Shown: positions 36,354-47,045 of the stretch, in pieces
Layout of the letters: every line of letters begins with the position of its first letter
Numbering within the stretch: position 1 is the first letter of the stretch
Assembly (NCBI GenBank): GCA_030603685.1
Contig: JAUVXG010000003.1
Location: forward strand, 1 to 64,000
Source: Pleomorphomonas sp.
Lineage (GTDB): Bacteria > Pseudomonadota > Alphaproteobacteria > Rhizobiales > Pleomorphomonadaceae
Length of the DNA: 64,000 nt
Direction of reading: 5' to 3'
The notes under the pieces: generated by a model
The model's database searches: none
The model's input: only the letters and a program-made list of their open reading frames with translations
What the model was told of the DNA's origin: nothing
Made by a program: the position numbers and the translations under genes

Positions 36354-37514
36354 TCACCTCTGGCAGGCGAGATCGCTCGGTGCGGCCGCCGCTTCAGCCT
36401 GCCGGGACTTGCGATAGTCGGATGGGGTCGTGCCATTCTTCCTGACGAAGGCGGCGTTGAAGGTGGACTTGGCGACGAAACCGACCTCGTAGGCGATGTC
36501 GAGCACCGTCAGGTCGGCCCGTCGCGGATCGCCCAGCAATCGTTCGGCTTCGGCCACGCGACTGTCGTTGACGAACTCGGTGAACTTTTGCCCAAGCGTC
36601 TGGTTCAGCGCCTGGGAGAGATCGTTGGGCGACAGTCCAAGACGGCGCGACAGCTTCGGCAACGTCAGCGTCGGATCGGCAAACAGGTTGTCCTTGGCAA
36701 GCGCTGCCTGAGCGCGCCGGATGATGTCGTCGCTTCGCTCCCGCGTCAGGGCGGAGCGCCGATATTTGGGGGGCGCAGTAGCCATCACCGCGCGCGGAGG
36801 GGGCTGTTCGGTCTGAAGCACCTGCCGCGAAAGCAGTCCGGTCCAGATCAGGGCCGTCAGGATGGCTGCGAAGATGTACTCGGCGAGCGGGGCGCGCGTG
36901 TCGTCGATGAACCCGGTCAGCCCGCCTGCTCTGAAGACGAGAGCCACCAACCACATCACGGCCAGCGAACCGATCAGAAGCAGGTACCAGCGGCGCAGGT
37001 TGGGGGCGCGTCTGGCCCGGCTGCGAAAGAGCGTCGACAGGCTGGCGGCAAGATATCCGGCCTGCAGGCCGATGGCGATGATGGCGGCGAGCGCGAGGCC
37101 GAGCGCCAGGCTGGCGGCCAGTCGGTCCGGGGAGTTGCTGGCAAGCCCGTCGAGCAACCGCTCCGTCAGCATCAAACCCGGCAGCGCGGGCAGGAGGTAG
37201 AGCGAGGCGAGGATGGCATGGCGCCGCGTCTCGCCCCGTCTCGGCGCGCGCTCCAGCCAGCGGACGTGGAGATAGATGGCGGCGGCGGCGACACTCTCGG
37301 CCAGCACGGAGATGAAGATCAATCTGACGCTCGACGGAGCGTCGGACAGAGCAGACAGGGAGTCGGCAAGGCCGGAGGCGACCAGAGCGCTCACCCCGAC
37401 GGCGAGCGCGGCGTTGGCGCCTGTCCGCAGCACCGGCAAGGTCAGAAGCAGTGCGACGACGATTCCAGCCTGCCCTGCCGTCAAGGCAATCAGAAATAGG
37501 GCGCCAACAGCCAT
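36354..37514 (-). CDS. AraC-family regulator with N-terminal multi-TM domain
   Basis: Hydrophobic N-terminal half; C-terminal HTH (LDIAYEVGFVAKSTFNAAFVRKNGTTPSDYRKS). Confidence 0.88.
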   Translation of the reverse strand: MAVGALFLIALTAGQAGIVVALLLTLPVLRTGANAALAVGVSALVASGLADSLSALSDAPSSVRLIFISVLAESVAAAAIYLHVRWLERAPRRGETRRHAILASLYLLPALPGLMLTERLLDGLASNSPDRLAASLALGLALAAIIAIGLQAGYLAASLSTLFRSRARRAPNLRRWYLLLIGSLAVMWLVALVFRAGGLTGFIDDTRAPLAEYIFAAILTALIWTGLLSRQVLQTEQPPPRAVMATAPPKYRRSALTRERSDDIIRRAQAALAKDNLFADPTLTLPKLSRRLGLSPNDLSQALNQTLGQKFTEFVNDSRVAEAERLLGDPRRADLTVLDIAYEVGFVAKSTFNAAFVRKNGTTPSDYRKSRQAEAAAAPSDLACQR

Positions 37515-37615
37515 GATAACCTCAGCATATGCGACGACGGTCTGGCGAAGGGGACTTGTTGATCCAACACCGGCAAGCCCGGAACCTCAACCCGATTCTC
37601 CGCTTCGGGACATGG

Positions 37616-37680
37616 CAACGCCAGCAAGAGTGGGCACCGGTTCTGCGTCCGAACCTGCGTGAGAACACGTGGCTGGAGCG
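37616..37680 (+). repeat. Dispersed repeat family 1 (diverged)
   Basis: CAGCAAGAGTGGGCACCGGTTCTGCGTCCGAACCTGCGTGAGAACACG. Confidence 0.65.
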
Positions 37681-37906
37681 TGTCGGCGACCAACGGTCGC
37701 CGGACAAGCTGTAGCCCCGGCGAGGTTCGATCCAGGCCTTCGCGCTTTGGTCGAAGACAAGGGCCGGTGAGATCGTGGGGCTCCCGTCGTGATCCGGGTG
37801 GTCTGCCGGAGGCGCGTGACCGGGCCTGTAGGATCGGTCGCGGCGAGCTGCGAATTAGGGGCATTCGAGGCTGTGTTTCGGACCACGTCGTTCACAGCAG
37901 GAAAAT

Positions 37907-38371
37907 ATGATCCTCAAGCCTTACTTCTTTCAGTTGTCCACGTTCCTTTCGCTGTCCCTCCTCATTGTCGGATGCTCGACGAGCGGGAATGGAACTGGCC
38001 GCGTGACCGATCCGGTCGGCCGCCCCATGGGCGCGGCGCGCGTCACCTACGAAACCGATGGCGGCTCTACCGCCAAGCTTGCCGTCACGCTGCCCGACGG
38101 CGAGGTGTTCACCGGCTCCGCCGTTTCGCTGGCGACCAATACGGACCCGCATGTGGGCTTTCTGCTTGCCAAGTCGAAGCAACAGTCCGGTCTGATGATC
38201 GACACCGGCGGCAAGCAGTGGAGCGGCGCCATCGAGGCCGTTCTCTTCGGCTCATCCGGCGGCACGATGCAATGCAGCCTGGTCGAAAAGCGGCCCGGTC
38301 TCGGTCTCGAAGGTGGCGCGGTCGGCAGTTGCCGGGCCAGCGACGGGCGCGTGATCGCCGTGGATGTCTGA
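37907..38371 (+). CDS. Hypothetical lipoprotein
   Basis: Lipobox LLIVGCSTSG. Confidence 0.65.
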   Translation: MILKPYFFQLSTFLSLSLLIVGCSTSGNGTGRVTDPVGRPMGAARVTYETDGGSTAKLAVTLPDGEVFTGSAVSLATNTDPHVGFLLAKSKQQSGLMIDTGGKQWSGAIEAVLFGSSGGTMQCSLVEKRPGLGLEGGAVGSCRASDGRVIAVDV

Positions 38372-38386
38372 TGGAAGGAGGTCTGC

Positions 38387-39265
38387 ATGCGCATACTGGT
38401 CAATACGCCGGCCGGCAATATCGGGCGCGTTCTCGTGGACCTGCTGCTGGCAGCGGGGCATGACGTCACCATGATCAGCCGCAATCCCCGCAAGGTGGCG
38501 GATTTCGTCGGCCGCGGCGCGAAGCTGGTCGAGGGATCGATCGACGATCCCGATGTTCTCGATCGCGCCATGCAGGGTGTCGATGTTCTCTACTGGCTGC
38601 CGCCTCTGGTCTTCGATCAGGCCGATTTCCTGGGCTGGGCGCGCGGGTGTGCCGATCGTGTGGCGGGCATCGCCCAGGCGGCGGGGGTGCGCCGCGCCGT
38701 GCTGCTGTCCAGCGTCGGCGCCCAGCACGACCACGGCGTTGGTCCCATTGCCTGCCTGCCGGCCATCGAGGGCCGCTTCCGGGCGGCGTTCCCGGACATG
38801 GCGTCGCTGCGTCCGGGGCATTTCATGGAGAACTTCCTGATGAGCCTGCCGACCATCCGGTCGGAGGGGGCGATCTACAGCTCGCATGCCGCCGATCAGC
38901 CGATACCGATGATCGCCACGCGCGACATCGCACGCGTGTCGGCGGATATCGTCATGGACGGCGTGTGGCGCGGGCATCACGTGATCGGCCTGCATGGGCC
39001 CGCCGATGTCAGCTACAGCGAAGCGGCTGGGATCATCGGCACGGTGCTTGGGCGACCGGTTCGCTACGTGCAGATCGACGACGCGGCCATGGTGGGCGCC
39101 ATGACCTCGTCGGGTATGCCCGAGCACATGGCGCGGCTCGTCAGCGGGCTCTATTCGGGCATCCGCACCGGCATGGCCCGCCGGGTCGAGCCTCGAAATC
39201 CGACGCCAACCACCCTTGAAGCGTTCACCCGCACCTGTCTGCTGCCCGCGCTGTCGGGAGGCTGA
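38387..39265 (+). CDS. NmrA-like NAD(P)-binding/SDR family protein
   Basis: MRILVNTPAGNIGRVLVDLLLAAGHDVTMISRNPRK. Confidence 0.88.
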   Translation: MRILVNTPAGNIGRVLVDLLLAAGHDVTMISRNPRKVADFVGRGAKLVEGSIDDPDVLDRAMQGVDVLYWLPPLVFDQADFLGWARGCADRVAGIAQAAGVRRAVLLSSVGAQHDHGVGPIACLPAIEGRFRAAFPDMASLRPGHFMENFLMSLPTIRSEGAIYSSHAADQPIPMIATRDIARVSADIVMDGVWRGHHVIGLHGPADVSYSEAAGIIGTVLGRPVRYVQIDDAAMVGAMTSSGMPEHMARLVSGLYSGIRTGMARRVEPRNPTPTTLEAFTRTCLLPALSGG

Positions 39266-39316
39266 GGTCAATCGCGTTCCATTGCCCGCGTCGCTGATTT
39301 GGAAAGGAGATGTGAC

Positions 39317-39670
39317 ATGCAATTCGTTCTTGTCGTTTATGAGGGACCCGAGGGTTTGGCCATCATGGCGGACCGACAGAAGGCGGGGCCGTATTTCGCC
39401 GCCTGGGGTGGATTTGCCAAGACGCTGGCGGAGGCGGGCGCCCTTGCCGGCGGCGCCGGAATGCAGCCGGCGCACACCGCGAAGACGCTTCGCTTCGACA
39501 CGGAGCAGCCAACCGTCAAGGACGGCAGTTTCGGTGGCACCGAGCATTTGTCCGGCTTCTTCGTGATCGATGTCGCGGACCTGCCATCGGCGCTTTCCTG
39601 GGCGGCAAAAGCGCCGATTGCTCCCGGCGGCGCGATCGAAGTCCGGCCAGCCGTCGGCGGCCCGGCCTGA
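39317..39670 (+). CDS. YCII-related domain protein
   Basis: MQFVLVVYEGPEG...GPYFAAWGGFAKTLAEAGALAGGAGMQPAHTAKTLRF...LSGFFVIDVADL...GAIEVRPA. Confidence 0.8.
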   Translation: MQFVLVVYEGPEGLAIMADRQKAGPYFAAWGGFAKTLAEAGALAGGAGMQPAHTAKTLRFDTEQPTVKDGSFGGTEHLSGFFVIDVADLPSALSWAAKAPIAPGGAIEVRPAVGGPA

Positions 39671-39751
39671 CCCGGCTCCCTTGGTCCGGCCGTCTCCTCG
39701 GGCGGGCTGACCCCAACGCCCGCACATGAGCCGGACCGGGGAGACTGGCGA

Positions 39752-39792
39752 GCCGCGCTCTTCGCCATGCGAGGGGCGCGGCTTTCGTTTGG
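39752..39792 (+). terminator. Putative intrinsic terminator, second copy of 35463 element
   Basis: GCCGCGCTC...GGGCGCGGCTTTCGTTTGGGTGC. Confidence 0.7.
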
Positions 39793-39874
39793 GTGCTTCG
39801 ATCCGAACGGCGAATGCACGTCCCGGCGCGGTTGGCGATAGACTTCGCCGGGAGTGCTTCGGGAGGGTCGTGGC

Positions 39875-40321
39875 ATGAGCGTGCCCGAGATCGGCGACCG
39901 GCTGACCGACAAGGCGGCGGTGCCGGATGAGGCGGCGGTTCGCGAGTGGATGGGGGAGGCCGCCTTCGGTTACTGGACGGCGCTCAGGGACTGGATCGCC
40001 GCGCCCTATCCCGGCGTGTTCGCGCCCGACTGGACCTACGGCGGTCGCAAGCACGGCTGGTCGCTGCGCTACAAGAAATCCAAGGCCTTCTGCACGCTGC
40101 TGCCCGAGTACCGCGCCTTTTCGGTGGTGATCGTGCTGGGCGGGGTGGAGCGCGACAAGGTGGAGGCGCGGCGCGACGAGCTCGGTCCGCGCCTGATGGC
40201 GCTCTACGACGCGGCGGAAACCTTCCACGACGGCAAATGGCTCAGGATCGGCATCGCCTCGGATACGGACCTTGGCGACGCAAAGGCGCTCCTCGTCCTG
40301 AAGCGCCCGCCGAGAGCGTGA
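39875..40321 (+). CDS. DUF3788/DUF1801-like hypothetical protein
   Basis: FGYWTALRDWIAAPYPGVFAPDWTYGGRKHGWSLRYKKSKAFCTLLPEYRAFSVVIVLG. Confidence 0.65.
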   Translation: MSVPEIGDRLTDKAAVPDEAAVREWMGEAAFGYWTALRDWIAAPYPGVFAPDWTYGGRKHGWSLRYKKSKAFCTLLPEYRAFSVVIVLGGVERDKVEARRDELGPRLMALYDAAETFHDGKWLRIGIASDTDLGDAKALLVLKRPPRA

Positions 40322-40435
40322 GGCGATTTTCCGCCTCGATGCTTTCTTTTTGCTCACATACTCAAAGCTACGGTTGCGCTCAAGGGTTGGGCTGCGCTCA
40401 ACTCACACCGGGTCTCTGAGTTGGATGGTATCGTT

Positions 40436-41008
40436 ATGACGCTCACGTCTTTCCGGGGGTGGCTTGTTATCCCCATGGTGCTTCTGGGGCTTGTCGGCGC
40501 GTGTTCGCTGGCGGAGGCCGGCCAGACGCGGCCCGATGCCAGATTCTACGCCGAAGGGACCGGTTGGTCGATCATTGCCGAGCGCAAGCTGAGTGCTTGC
40601 ACGATCATCCTCCCATTTGGTGACCGGCAAATCCTCATGCGGCTATTTCGCCCCAAGGGAGGGGTGAAATACTCCATCATGTTCTGGAAGAAGGTTTGGT
40701 CGCCGCAGAAGACGCATTACGACTACGAAATCAGAAATGAGCGCGGCTTCCTGTATCGTGCGGACGCGCTTTCTTACGAAGCGGCGAATGGGAATGGTTC
40801 GGTTGCACTCGGCTTGTTCGACGAGAAACTGCTCAAGGATATCTTGAGTAGTCGCGTATTGTACGTGAAGTCGGACGGAGTCAGCGAAGCGCCGTACAAC
40901 ATCGGCGACGTCCGCCCCGGTCTCCGGCGCTACCTCGACTGTGTCAAGGAAGTTGGAGACGGCAAGCCTCGTCCGTCTCCGCAGCCCAAGTCGCGCCGGA
41001 TGAACTGA
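40436..41008 (+). CDS. Hypothetical secreted protein
   Basis: N-terminal hydrophobic/signal segment; ATG 40436. Confidence 0.5.
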   Translation: MTLTSFRGWLVIPMVLLGLVGACSLAEAGQTRPDARFYAEGTGWSIIAERKLSACTIILPFGDRQILMRLFRPKGGVKYSIMFWKKVWSPQKTHYDYEIRNERGFLYRADALSYEAANGNGSVALGLFDEKLLKDILSSRVLYVKSDGVSEAPYNIGDVRPGLRRYLDCVKEVGDGKPRPSPQPKSRRMN

Positions 41009-41072
41009 CCCGCTGGGGCACTCGGCTCGGTGCTCTCGGCCGGCAGGATTCCGCCTTCTTTCGTGAAGCGCC

Positions 41073-42137
41073 TTATCCCTGGCGACTCTTCCAACGCGCG
41101 GCGAGCAGCGGGTCCCACATGGCGGCGGTGGCCGACATGACGAGGTCGGCGCCCATGGCGAGGCGGTGGTCGATGTCGCCTTCCGTCATGACGCCGCCGA
41201 CACTGACGACGGCGAACGTCGCCTTCAGACGATCGCGGATAGTGAGCAGGCGGGCGGTCATCTCGGTGGCGACGCCGGCGATGGCGGCGCCGCAGACGCC
41301 ACTCTTCAGGCGGCCGTTGCCGGGCAGCGCCTGACGGCCGTCGGCATCGACGATGGAGAGCGGCACGGTGTTGATCGCCGCGACGCCGTCGATGAAGGGC
41401 AGGCAGGCCTCGATCACGGCGGCAAGCCGGTCTTCCGGCAGCGCGCCGATCTTGATGATCAGCGGTGTGTCGCCGATCCGCTCCTTGATCTTGCGGACGA
41501 TGGACGCGGAGGTGCGCGCGTCGCGGAACAGTTCGCCCTCGGCGCTGGCGACGTTGGGGCAGGAGAAGTTGGCCTCGATGACGCGGGCGCCGGCCGCCTT
41601 GGCCAGCGCTGCGGTGTGGGCGAAGTCGTCCTCAAGGCCGCGCCCGTCGGCGCCGGGCGTGCCGACGATGCTGACGATCATGAGCTGGCCGGGCCGCATC
41701 GCCTCGGTGGCGCGGCGAACGTCGGCCTGCCAGTCGGCCGGCGCCATGCTGGGCATGCCGAAGGAATTGGTGATGGTCAGGCCTTCGACCGACTGCGGCG
41801 CGGGGGCGACGGTGCGGGTGGTGTGGGCGTCGGCTTCCGCCAGCATGTCGGTGGCGATGAACAGGCAGTTCGGCACGGGGTGCGAGGCGCGGGCGATGCT
41901 GCGCACCGTCTTGTAGACGGGCACGTCCCAGCCGAGCCTGGCGTAAAGCTCCACATAGGCGGCGTTGAGCAGCGGGCCGGCCGGCACGCCGATCGGGGAG
42001 GAGAGATCGAAGCCCAGGAAGGACCAGGTCTTTCCGGTGGCCGGCATGGGCGGGATGGCGCCGGTGTAGACCGGGCCAGCGCTGAGGTTCTCCTCGTAGG
42101 ATTTGCCGATGTCGTAGGTCGGAGGAAGAAGCGTCAT
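41073..42137 (-). CDS. Dihydroorotate dehydrogenase-like flavoprotein
   Basis: GFDLSSPIGVPAGPLLNAAYVELYARLGWDVPVYKTV; ANFSCPNV; IIKIGALPEDRL. Confidence 0.8.
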   Translation of the reverse strand: MTLLPPTYDIGKSYEENLSAGPVYTGAIPPMPATGKTWSFLGFDLSSPIGVPAGPLLNAAYVELYARLGWDVPVYKTVRSIARASHPVPNCLFIATDMLAEADAHTTRTVAPAPQSVEGLTITNSFGMPSMAPADWQADVRRATEAMRPGQLMIVSIVGTPGADGRGLEDDFAHTAALAKAAGARVIEANFSCPNVASAEGELFRDARTSASIVRKIKERIGDTPLIIKIGALPEDRLAAVIEACLPFIDGVAAINTVPLSIVDADGRQALPGNGRLKSGVCGAAIAGVATEMTARLLTIRDRLKATFAVVSVGGVMTEGDIDHRLAMGADLVMSATAAMWDPLLAARWKSRQG

Positions 42138-42362
42138 CGCGAGGAGTCCCTGAGCTGCCGGTTGCGATGAGGCCGATACCACACTGGACGTGACGATGAA
42201 ACGATCGCGGCGCCGAGGCGAGGCGCCTCGTCCCAAGGTGCGCCGGATGAACTGACCGGACGGCGCGCATCCTGTTAGGCTTTATACCCCTATAAGGTCA
42301 CGTCTTTTACCGTGAAAACCGGGCGCTAAGGTCTCCGCATCACAACAGCGGAGATATCTTCC

Positions 42363-43259
42363 ATGCGCGTATTTCTGACGGGTGCGACCGGCTTCATCGG
42401 CTCGCATATCGTGCCGGAGCTTCTGGCGGCCGGGCACGAGGTTCTGGGCATGACCCGGTCCGAACGGGGCGCCGAGGCGCTCAGGGCGGCGGGCGCCGCC
42501 GTCCACCATGGCGAACTCGAAGACCTCGCCAGCATTCGGGCCGGCGCGGCCGGGGCCGACGCGGTTGTTCACACCGCCTTCGACCACGATTTCAGCCGGT
42601 TCGTCGAGAATTGCGAGAAGGACCGGCGGGTGATCGGGGCGCTCGGCGACGCGCTCAAGGGCTCCGACCGGCCGCTGATCATCACCTCGGGCGTCGGCAT
42701 GGGCGAGCAGGGCGGTGGCAAGCCGGCCATCGAGACGGTGTTCAACACCGCGCATCCCAACCCGCGCATCGCCTCCGAGGAGGCCGGCAACGCGGCGCTT
42801 GAGGCGGGCGTCGACGTGCGCGTGGTGCGGCTGCCGCAGGTGCACGACACCGTCAAGCAGGGGCTGGTGACGCCCTATGTCGCCATGAGCCGGCAGAAGG
42901 GTGTCGCCGGCTATCTCGGCGAGGGGCTCCATCGCTGGTCGGCGGGCCATGTCGGCGATGTCGCCCGGCTCTACGTGCTGGCGCTCGACAAGGGGCAACG
43001 CGGCGAGCGCTACAACGCGGTGGCGGAGGAGGGCGTCAGCGCGCGCGAGATCGCCGAGACGGTCGGCGCCGGCCTCGGGCTTCCGGCTCGCTCGATCGCG
43101 CCGGAGGAGGCGCAGGAGCAGTTCGGCTGGTTCGCCATCTTCGCCGCTCTCGACCTCAGCGCGTCGAGCGAGCTGACCCGCCAGCGCCTCGGCTGGACGC
43201 CGACCGGCCCCGGCCTGATCGAGGATCTTCAGCGGATGGACTATTCGGCGAGCGCCTGA
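42363..43259 (+). CDS. NAD-dependent epimerase/SDR family oxidoreductase
   Basis: MRVFLTGATGFIGSHIVPELLAAGHEVLGMTRS. Confidence 0.9.
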   Translation: MRVFLTGATGFIGSHIVPELLAAGHEVLGMTRSERGAEALRAAGAAVHHGELEDLASIRAGAAGADAVVHTAFDHDFSRFVENCEKDRRVIGALGDALKGSDRPLIITSGVGMGEQGGGKPAIETVFNTAHPNPRIASEEAGNAALEAGVDVRVVRLPQVHDTVKQGLVTPYVAMSRQKGVAGYLGEGLHRWSAGHVGDVARLYVLALDKGQRGERYNAVAEEGVSAREIAETVGAGLGLPARSIAPEEAQEQFGWFAIFAALDLSASSELTRQRLGWTPTGPGLIEDLQRMDYSASA

Positions 43260-43526
43260 CAACCGAAAGCGGCCGCTCCGGCGAAAGGCCGGGGCGGTCT
43301 GCCCGCAAACCCGCGATGCCGCCCGATCGGTATCTGTCGAAATTGTCTAGTCCGTTCGTATATCCAGGCTTCATTTCTAGTGAAAAATATCAATGCCTCA
43401 TATTTCTTCTTAATGATCTGAAGTCATTTGGTCTGTTTGATTGTGTTTTGTTCGTTCCCGCGAGAATTTTAGTTCGTCGGTAACCTGAGTCATGGGAATC
43501 ATCTCCAGTCAACTTTGGAGGGTTCC

Positions 43527-44111
43527 ATGACGATTGGCCGATCTGTAGCGCTTTGTCTTCTGATGTGCTCCACTTTTGGGGCAAGCCAGGCCATGGCAGA
43601 GGACGATTACGCGGTCTTTGCGCGCGCCTATGTCGAACAGCATATCGTTCCCTTCCTGTCCGAGGCGGTGGTGGTCGATGCGGTCAACGCGCAGAACGCC
43701 AAGTTCGCCGGATTGCAGCAGGCCGACGTCGACGCGCTCGATCAGAAGTGGCGGGCCGAGGTCGAATCCGGCGACAAGCCGATGATCGACGAGGCACTGG
43801 CCTCGCCGTTGTCCAAGTTCCTGATGGAACAGCGGGAAGCGTCGGAGGGTGTGATCACCGAGCTGTTCGTCACCGACGACAAGGGGCTCAACGTCGGTCA
43901 GAGCGACCCGACGTCGGACTACTGGCAGGGCGACGAGGCCAAGTGGCAGAAGTCGTTCCAGGCCGGTCCGGGCGCCATCTTCGTGGACGAGGTCGAGAAG
44001 GACGAGTCGACGCAGCAGCTGCAGACGCAGGTCAGCGCCACCATCGTCGATCCGAAGACCGGCGCGGCCATCGGCGCCATCACGGTCGGCCTCAACGTCG
44101 AAGGTCTCTGA
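43527..44111 (+). CDS. Secreted stand-alone PDC/Cache-like sensor domain protein
   Basis: Signal peptide ...[41 protein letters not shown] resembles PDC/dCache motif. Confidence 0.65.
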   Translation: MTIGRSVALCLLMCSTFGASQAMAEDDYAVFARAYVEQHIVPFLSEAVVVDAVNAQNAKFAGLQQADVDALDQKWRAEVESGDKPMIDEALASPLSKFLMEQREASEGVITELFVTDDKGLNVGQSDPTSDYWQGDEAKWQKSFQAGPGAIFVDEVEKDESTQQLQTQVSATIVDPKTGAAIGAITVGLNVEGL

Positions 44112-44223
44112 CGCCACATCCGCATCGGCAGGGCGCGGCCGCCGGAAAGGCCGTGCCCCCGACGCCCCCGAACATCTGGGCCCGGCCCTCGGGCTCACTC
44201 CTGCCGCGGAGACGAAACCGACC

Positions 44224-45861
44224 ATGCCGCAAGCGCTTCTCAACCTTTCGCTCAAGGCCAAGATCGCCGCCATTCTCACCGCCGTGATCCTGCTGGTCAT
44301 CGCCGCCACGGCCCTGGTTTCGCTGCGCAGCACCTCGGCGATCATCGGCGAGGAGTTCGCGGACGCCCGCCTGCAGATGACGCAGCTGATCGCGTCGGCG
44401 GCCGAAGGCGGCATCAAGTGGAAGAAGAAGGACGTCGTCGCCGAGGCCTATGCCGAGTTCATCCGCGAGCCGGCGCCGCCGATCCTCAGGGTGCGCGTGC
44501 TCGCCGCCGATGGCTCGACGATTACTGATTTCGCAGCGGCCAACGCCGACGCCGCCTATATCGACGCCCAGGCGGGCGACATGCTGGCGGCCAGCCCGAC
44601 CGTCGGGTCGTCGCGCGCCGTCGACGGCGCCGTGCTGATCGTGATGCCGGTCGGCAAGGACAAGGTGGGCAAGCCCATGGGGCACATCGCCATCGCCTGG
44701 CGGACCGACACCCTGTCGCATTACATCACCGCGCTGACCGGACAGATTTCGGCGTCCCTTCTGGGCGGCGCCGTCGCCATGATCCTCATCGTCCTGCTCG
44801 TCATCGGGCGGATCGTCACCCGGCCGCTCGGCCTGCTCAAGCAGTCCATCGGCGCGCTGGCCGACGGACGCACCGACATTGACGTTCCCTATCGCGGCCG
44901 CGTCGACGAAATCGGCCAGATCGCTTCGGCTGTGGAGGTGCTGCGGCTCGGCGTCGAGGAACGGCTTCGCCTGGAAGATGAGCAGCGCCAGAGCTACGAG
45001 CAGCAGCGCAGCCGCGAGCAGCGTCTCAGGGGGCTGTCCGACGCGTTCCGCGATGCCGCCACCCGCATGCAGGGGACCGTCGACGAACAGATGACCGCCC
45101 TGAAGGCGACGGCGGAGGGATTGTCGACGACCTCCAGCGACACCCGGCGCCGGGCCGAGGCCATGCGCGACAAGTCGAACTCGGCCTCCTCGAACGTGCG
45201 GTCGGTGGCCGCGGCGGCGGAGGAGCTGTCGAGCTCGATCCAGGAGATCGGCGAGCAGATCCGCCGGTCGACGGAGGCCGTCGCCGAAGTGGATGCCGAG
45301 GCGGTTTCCTCGTCGGGGCAGATCAGCGCGCTCAGCGATGCCGCCGACCGCATCGGCGCCGTCGTCGACCTGATCCGGGGCATCGCCGCGCAGACCAACC
45401 TTCTGGCGCTCAACGCCACCATCGAGGCGGCGCGGGCGGGCGAAGCCGGCAAGGGCTTTGCCGTCGTCGCCTCCGAGGTGAAGGAGCTTGCCGGGCAGAC
45501 CGCCAAGGCGACCGACGACATCGCCTCGCAGGTGGAGCAGATCCAGGCCAGCACGCGAACGGCCGTCGATGCGATCCAGGGCATCACCCACAAGATCGCC
45601 TCGGTAAGGGCGCTGTCGGACGCCATCGACGCGGCGGTGACGCAGCAGTCGCTGGCCACCGACGAGATCAGCCGGTCCATCGCGACGGCGGCCGAGGGCA
45701 CAGCCATGGTGGCCGGCGAGGTCGAGACCGTGGAAGCGGCGTCGGCCGAGACCGTCAGCGTCGCCGGCGAGGTCAACGTCACCGCCCAGACGGTCGAGCG
45801 GGGCATCCGGGATTTCGGCGACATCGTCGAGGAGTATCTCGCCAACTCGGCCGCCGCGTGA
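44224..45861 (+). CDS. Methyl-accepting chemotaxis protein (TM + HAMP)
   Basis: Two TM helices, [41 protein letters not shown] signature. Confidence 0.95.
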   Translation: MPQALLNLSLKAKIAAILTAVILLVIAATALVSLRSTSAIIGEEFADARLQMTQLIASAAEGGIKWKKKDVVAEAYAEFIREPAPPILRVRVLAADGSTITDFAAANADAAYIDAQAGDMLAASPTVGSSRAVDGAVLIVMPVGKDKVGKPMGHIAIAWRTDTLSHYITALTGQISASLLGGAVAMILIVLLVIGRIVTRPLGLLKQSIGALADGRTDIDVPYRGRVDEIGQIASAVEVLRLGVEERLRLEDEQRQSYEQQRSREQRLRGLSDAFRDAATRMQGTVDEQMTALKATAEGLSTTSSDTRRRAEAMRDKSNSASSNVRSVAAAAEELSSSIQEIGEQIRRSTEAVAEVDAEAVSSSGQISALSDAADRIGAVVDLIRGIAAQTNLLALNATIEAARAGEAGKGFAVVASEVKELAGQTAKATDDIASQVEQIQASTRTAVDAIQGITHKIASVRALSDAIDAAVTQQSLATDEISRSIATAAEGTAMVAGEVETVEAASAETVSVAGEVNVTAQTVERGIRDFGDIVEEYLANSAAA

Positions 45862-45867
45862 CGAGGG

Positions 45868-46212
45868 CTATCCTGCCGGCGTCTGCTGGTGGAACAGCAG
45901 CTTCCAGCCGTCGGCCACCCTGACGTAGGTGCTGGCGCACAGCGCGGTGTAGGGCCCGGCGTCTCGCCGGGTTCCCACCGCGCGGTAGGCCAGCACAGCC
46001 GTGTCGCCGGATTCGGTCTCCGACCTTTCCTCCATGTCGACGGATTGCCAGCGCGGCCCCGCTTTCAGGCCGGCGACGATGTCCTTTCCGCCGAGAAAGC
46101 CGACCGGGGGAGGGAACACCATGCGGGCATGCGGCAGCATGGTCGTCTCGTAGAAGTCGGGGCCGTCGAGCCAGAACCGCCTTTCGGCTTCCCAAAGCGT
46201 CTCGAAGGTCAT
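45868..46212 (-). CDS. NTF2-like/DUF4440-type small protein
   Basis: FETLWEAERRFWLDGPDFYETTMLPHARMVFPPP...YVRVADGWKLLFHQQTP; start at 46212. Confidence 0.7.
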   Translation of the reverse strand: MTFETLWEAERRFWLDGPDFYETTMLPHARMVFPPPVGFLGGKDIVAGLKAGPRWQSVDMEERSETESGDTAVLAYRAVGTRRDAGPYTALCASTYVRVADGWKLLFHQQTPAG

Positions 46213-46316
46213 CGCAGCGGTTCTCCGTACTTGGCGTTCGCGAAACGGGGATGAAACGAACGCCGACGCCAAAAGGTTGCAGGCACCCGGCGCGAGCGGG
46301 CGGAGCAACGGCTCGG

Positions 46317-46826
46317 TCAGAATGCCGCTGCCGCAGCGACCGTCTCCCTGGTCCAGGCGAGAACCGCGGCTTCGTCGGGCGGCAGGTCGTGGCCGAGGCC
46401 GCCGTGGAAGGCCGCCCATGCCAAGGCATGTTCGACGCGGACCCCGGTGAGGAGCGGCGTGTCGGCCAGCATCGCCCGGCCAACCAGCGAGCGGAAGCCG
46501 CCGCCCTCGATCTCCCGGATGCCGAAGCGGCTGAGAATGACGAGGTCGAGGCCGGCGTCGATCTGGCGTTCGAGGTTGCCGGTGATCTCGGCCATGATCG
46601 AGGTGTCGAGCTTGCACGAGGTGGAGAGCGGGCCGAGGTTCTGCGAGATGGGGCGGATGGTTCCGCTGGCGAGGTCGGTCAGCGCCAGGCCCTTGCCGCC
46701 TTCGGCCTTTCCCTGGACCACGCCGCCGACGCGCCCGCCCGCGGTCGCCACCTGGCGCGCGACGCCGGCAAGGAGCCCGTCGATATCGGTTTCCGGCGGG
46801 TAGAGGATGGCGGCGAGGATGGCCAT
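46317..46826 (-). CDS. DUF2478 family protein
   Basis: VARQVATAGGRVGGVVQGKAEGGKG...CKLDTSIMAEITGNLERQIDAGLDLVILSRFGIREIEGGGFR. Confidence 0.8.
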   Translation of the reverse strand: MAILAAILYPPETDIDGLLAGVARQVATAGGRVGGVVQGKAEGGKGLALTDLASGTIRPISQNLGPLSTSCKLDTSIMAEITGNLERQIDAGLDLVILSRFGIREIEGGGFRSLVGRAMLADTPLLTGVRVEHALAWAAFHGGLGHDLPPDEAAVLAWTRETVAAAAAF

Positions 46827-47045
46827 GTCGGTATCTCTCTCGGTGGTGGGAACGCCCGTCGGTTCAAACGTAGATCGTCCCTTTCCCTCTTGTCAAAAAT
46901 GCCGCTCAGAAGGCGGATTTTCTGGTGTTGCTCCAAAAGATTACCTTGGACGGATGCCGAGTTCATGGATTGTAAACCACTCGCATAAATAGTGCCCGAA
47001 GTTAGGGATTCTTGGCGAATCCGGTTCTGTCCTCCGGAGGGCGGC

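Noticed and set aside
38252-40357. 701-aa minus-strand ORF and similar long antisense ORFs (18615-21677, 6439-8709, 30646-33174, 24272-26053)
   Set aside because: Arg/His/Gly/Ala-rich low-complexity translations opposite well-supported genes; typical high-GC frame artefacts
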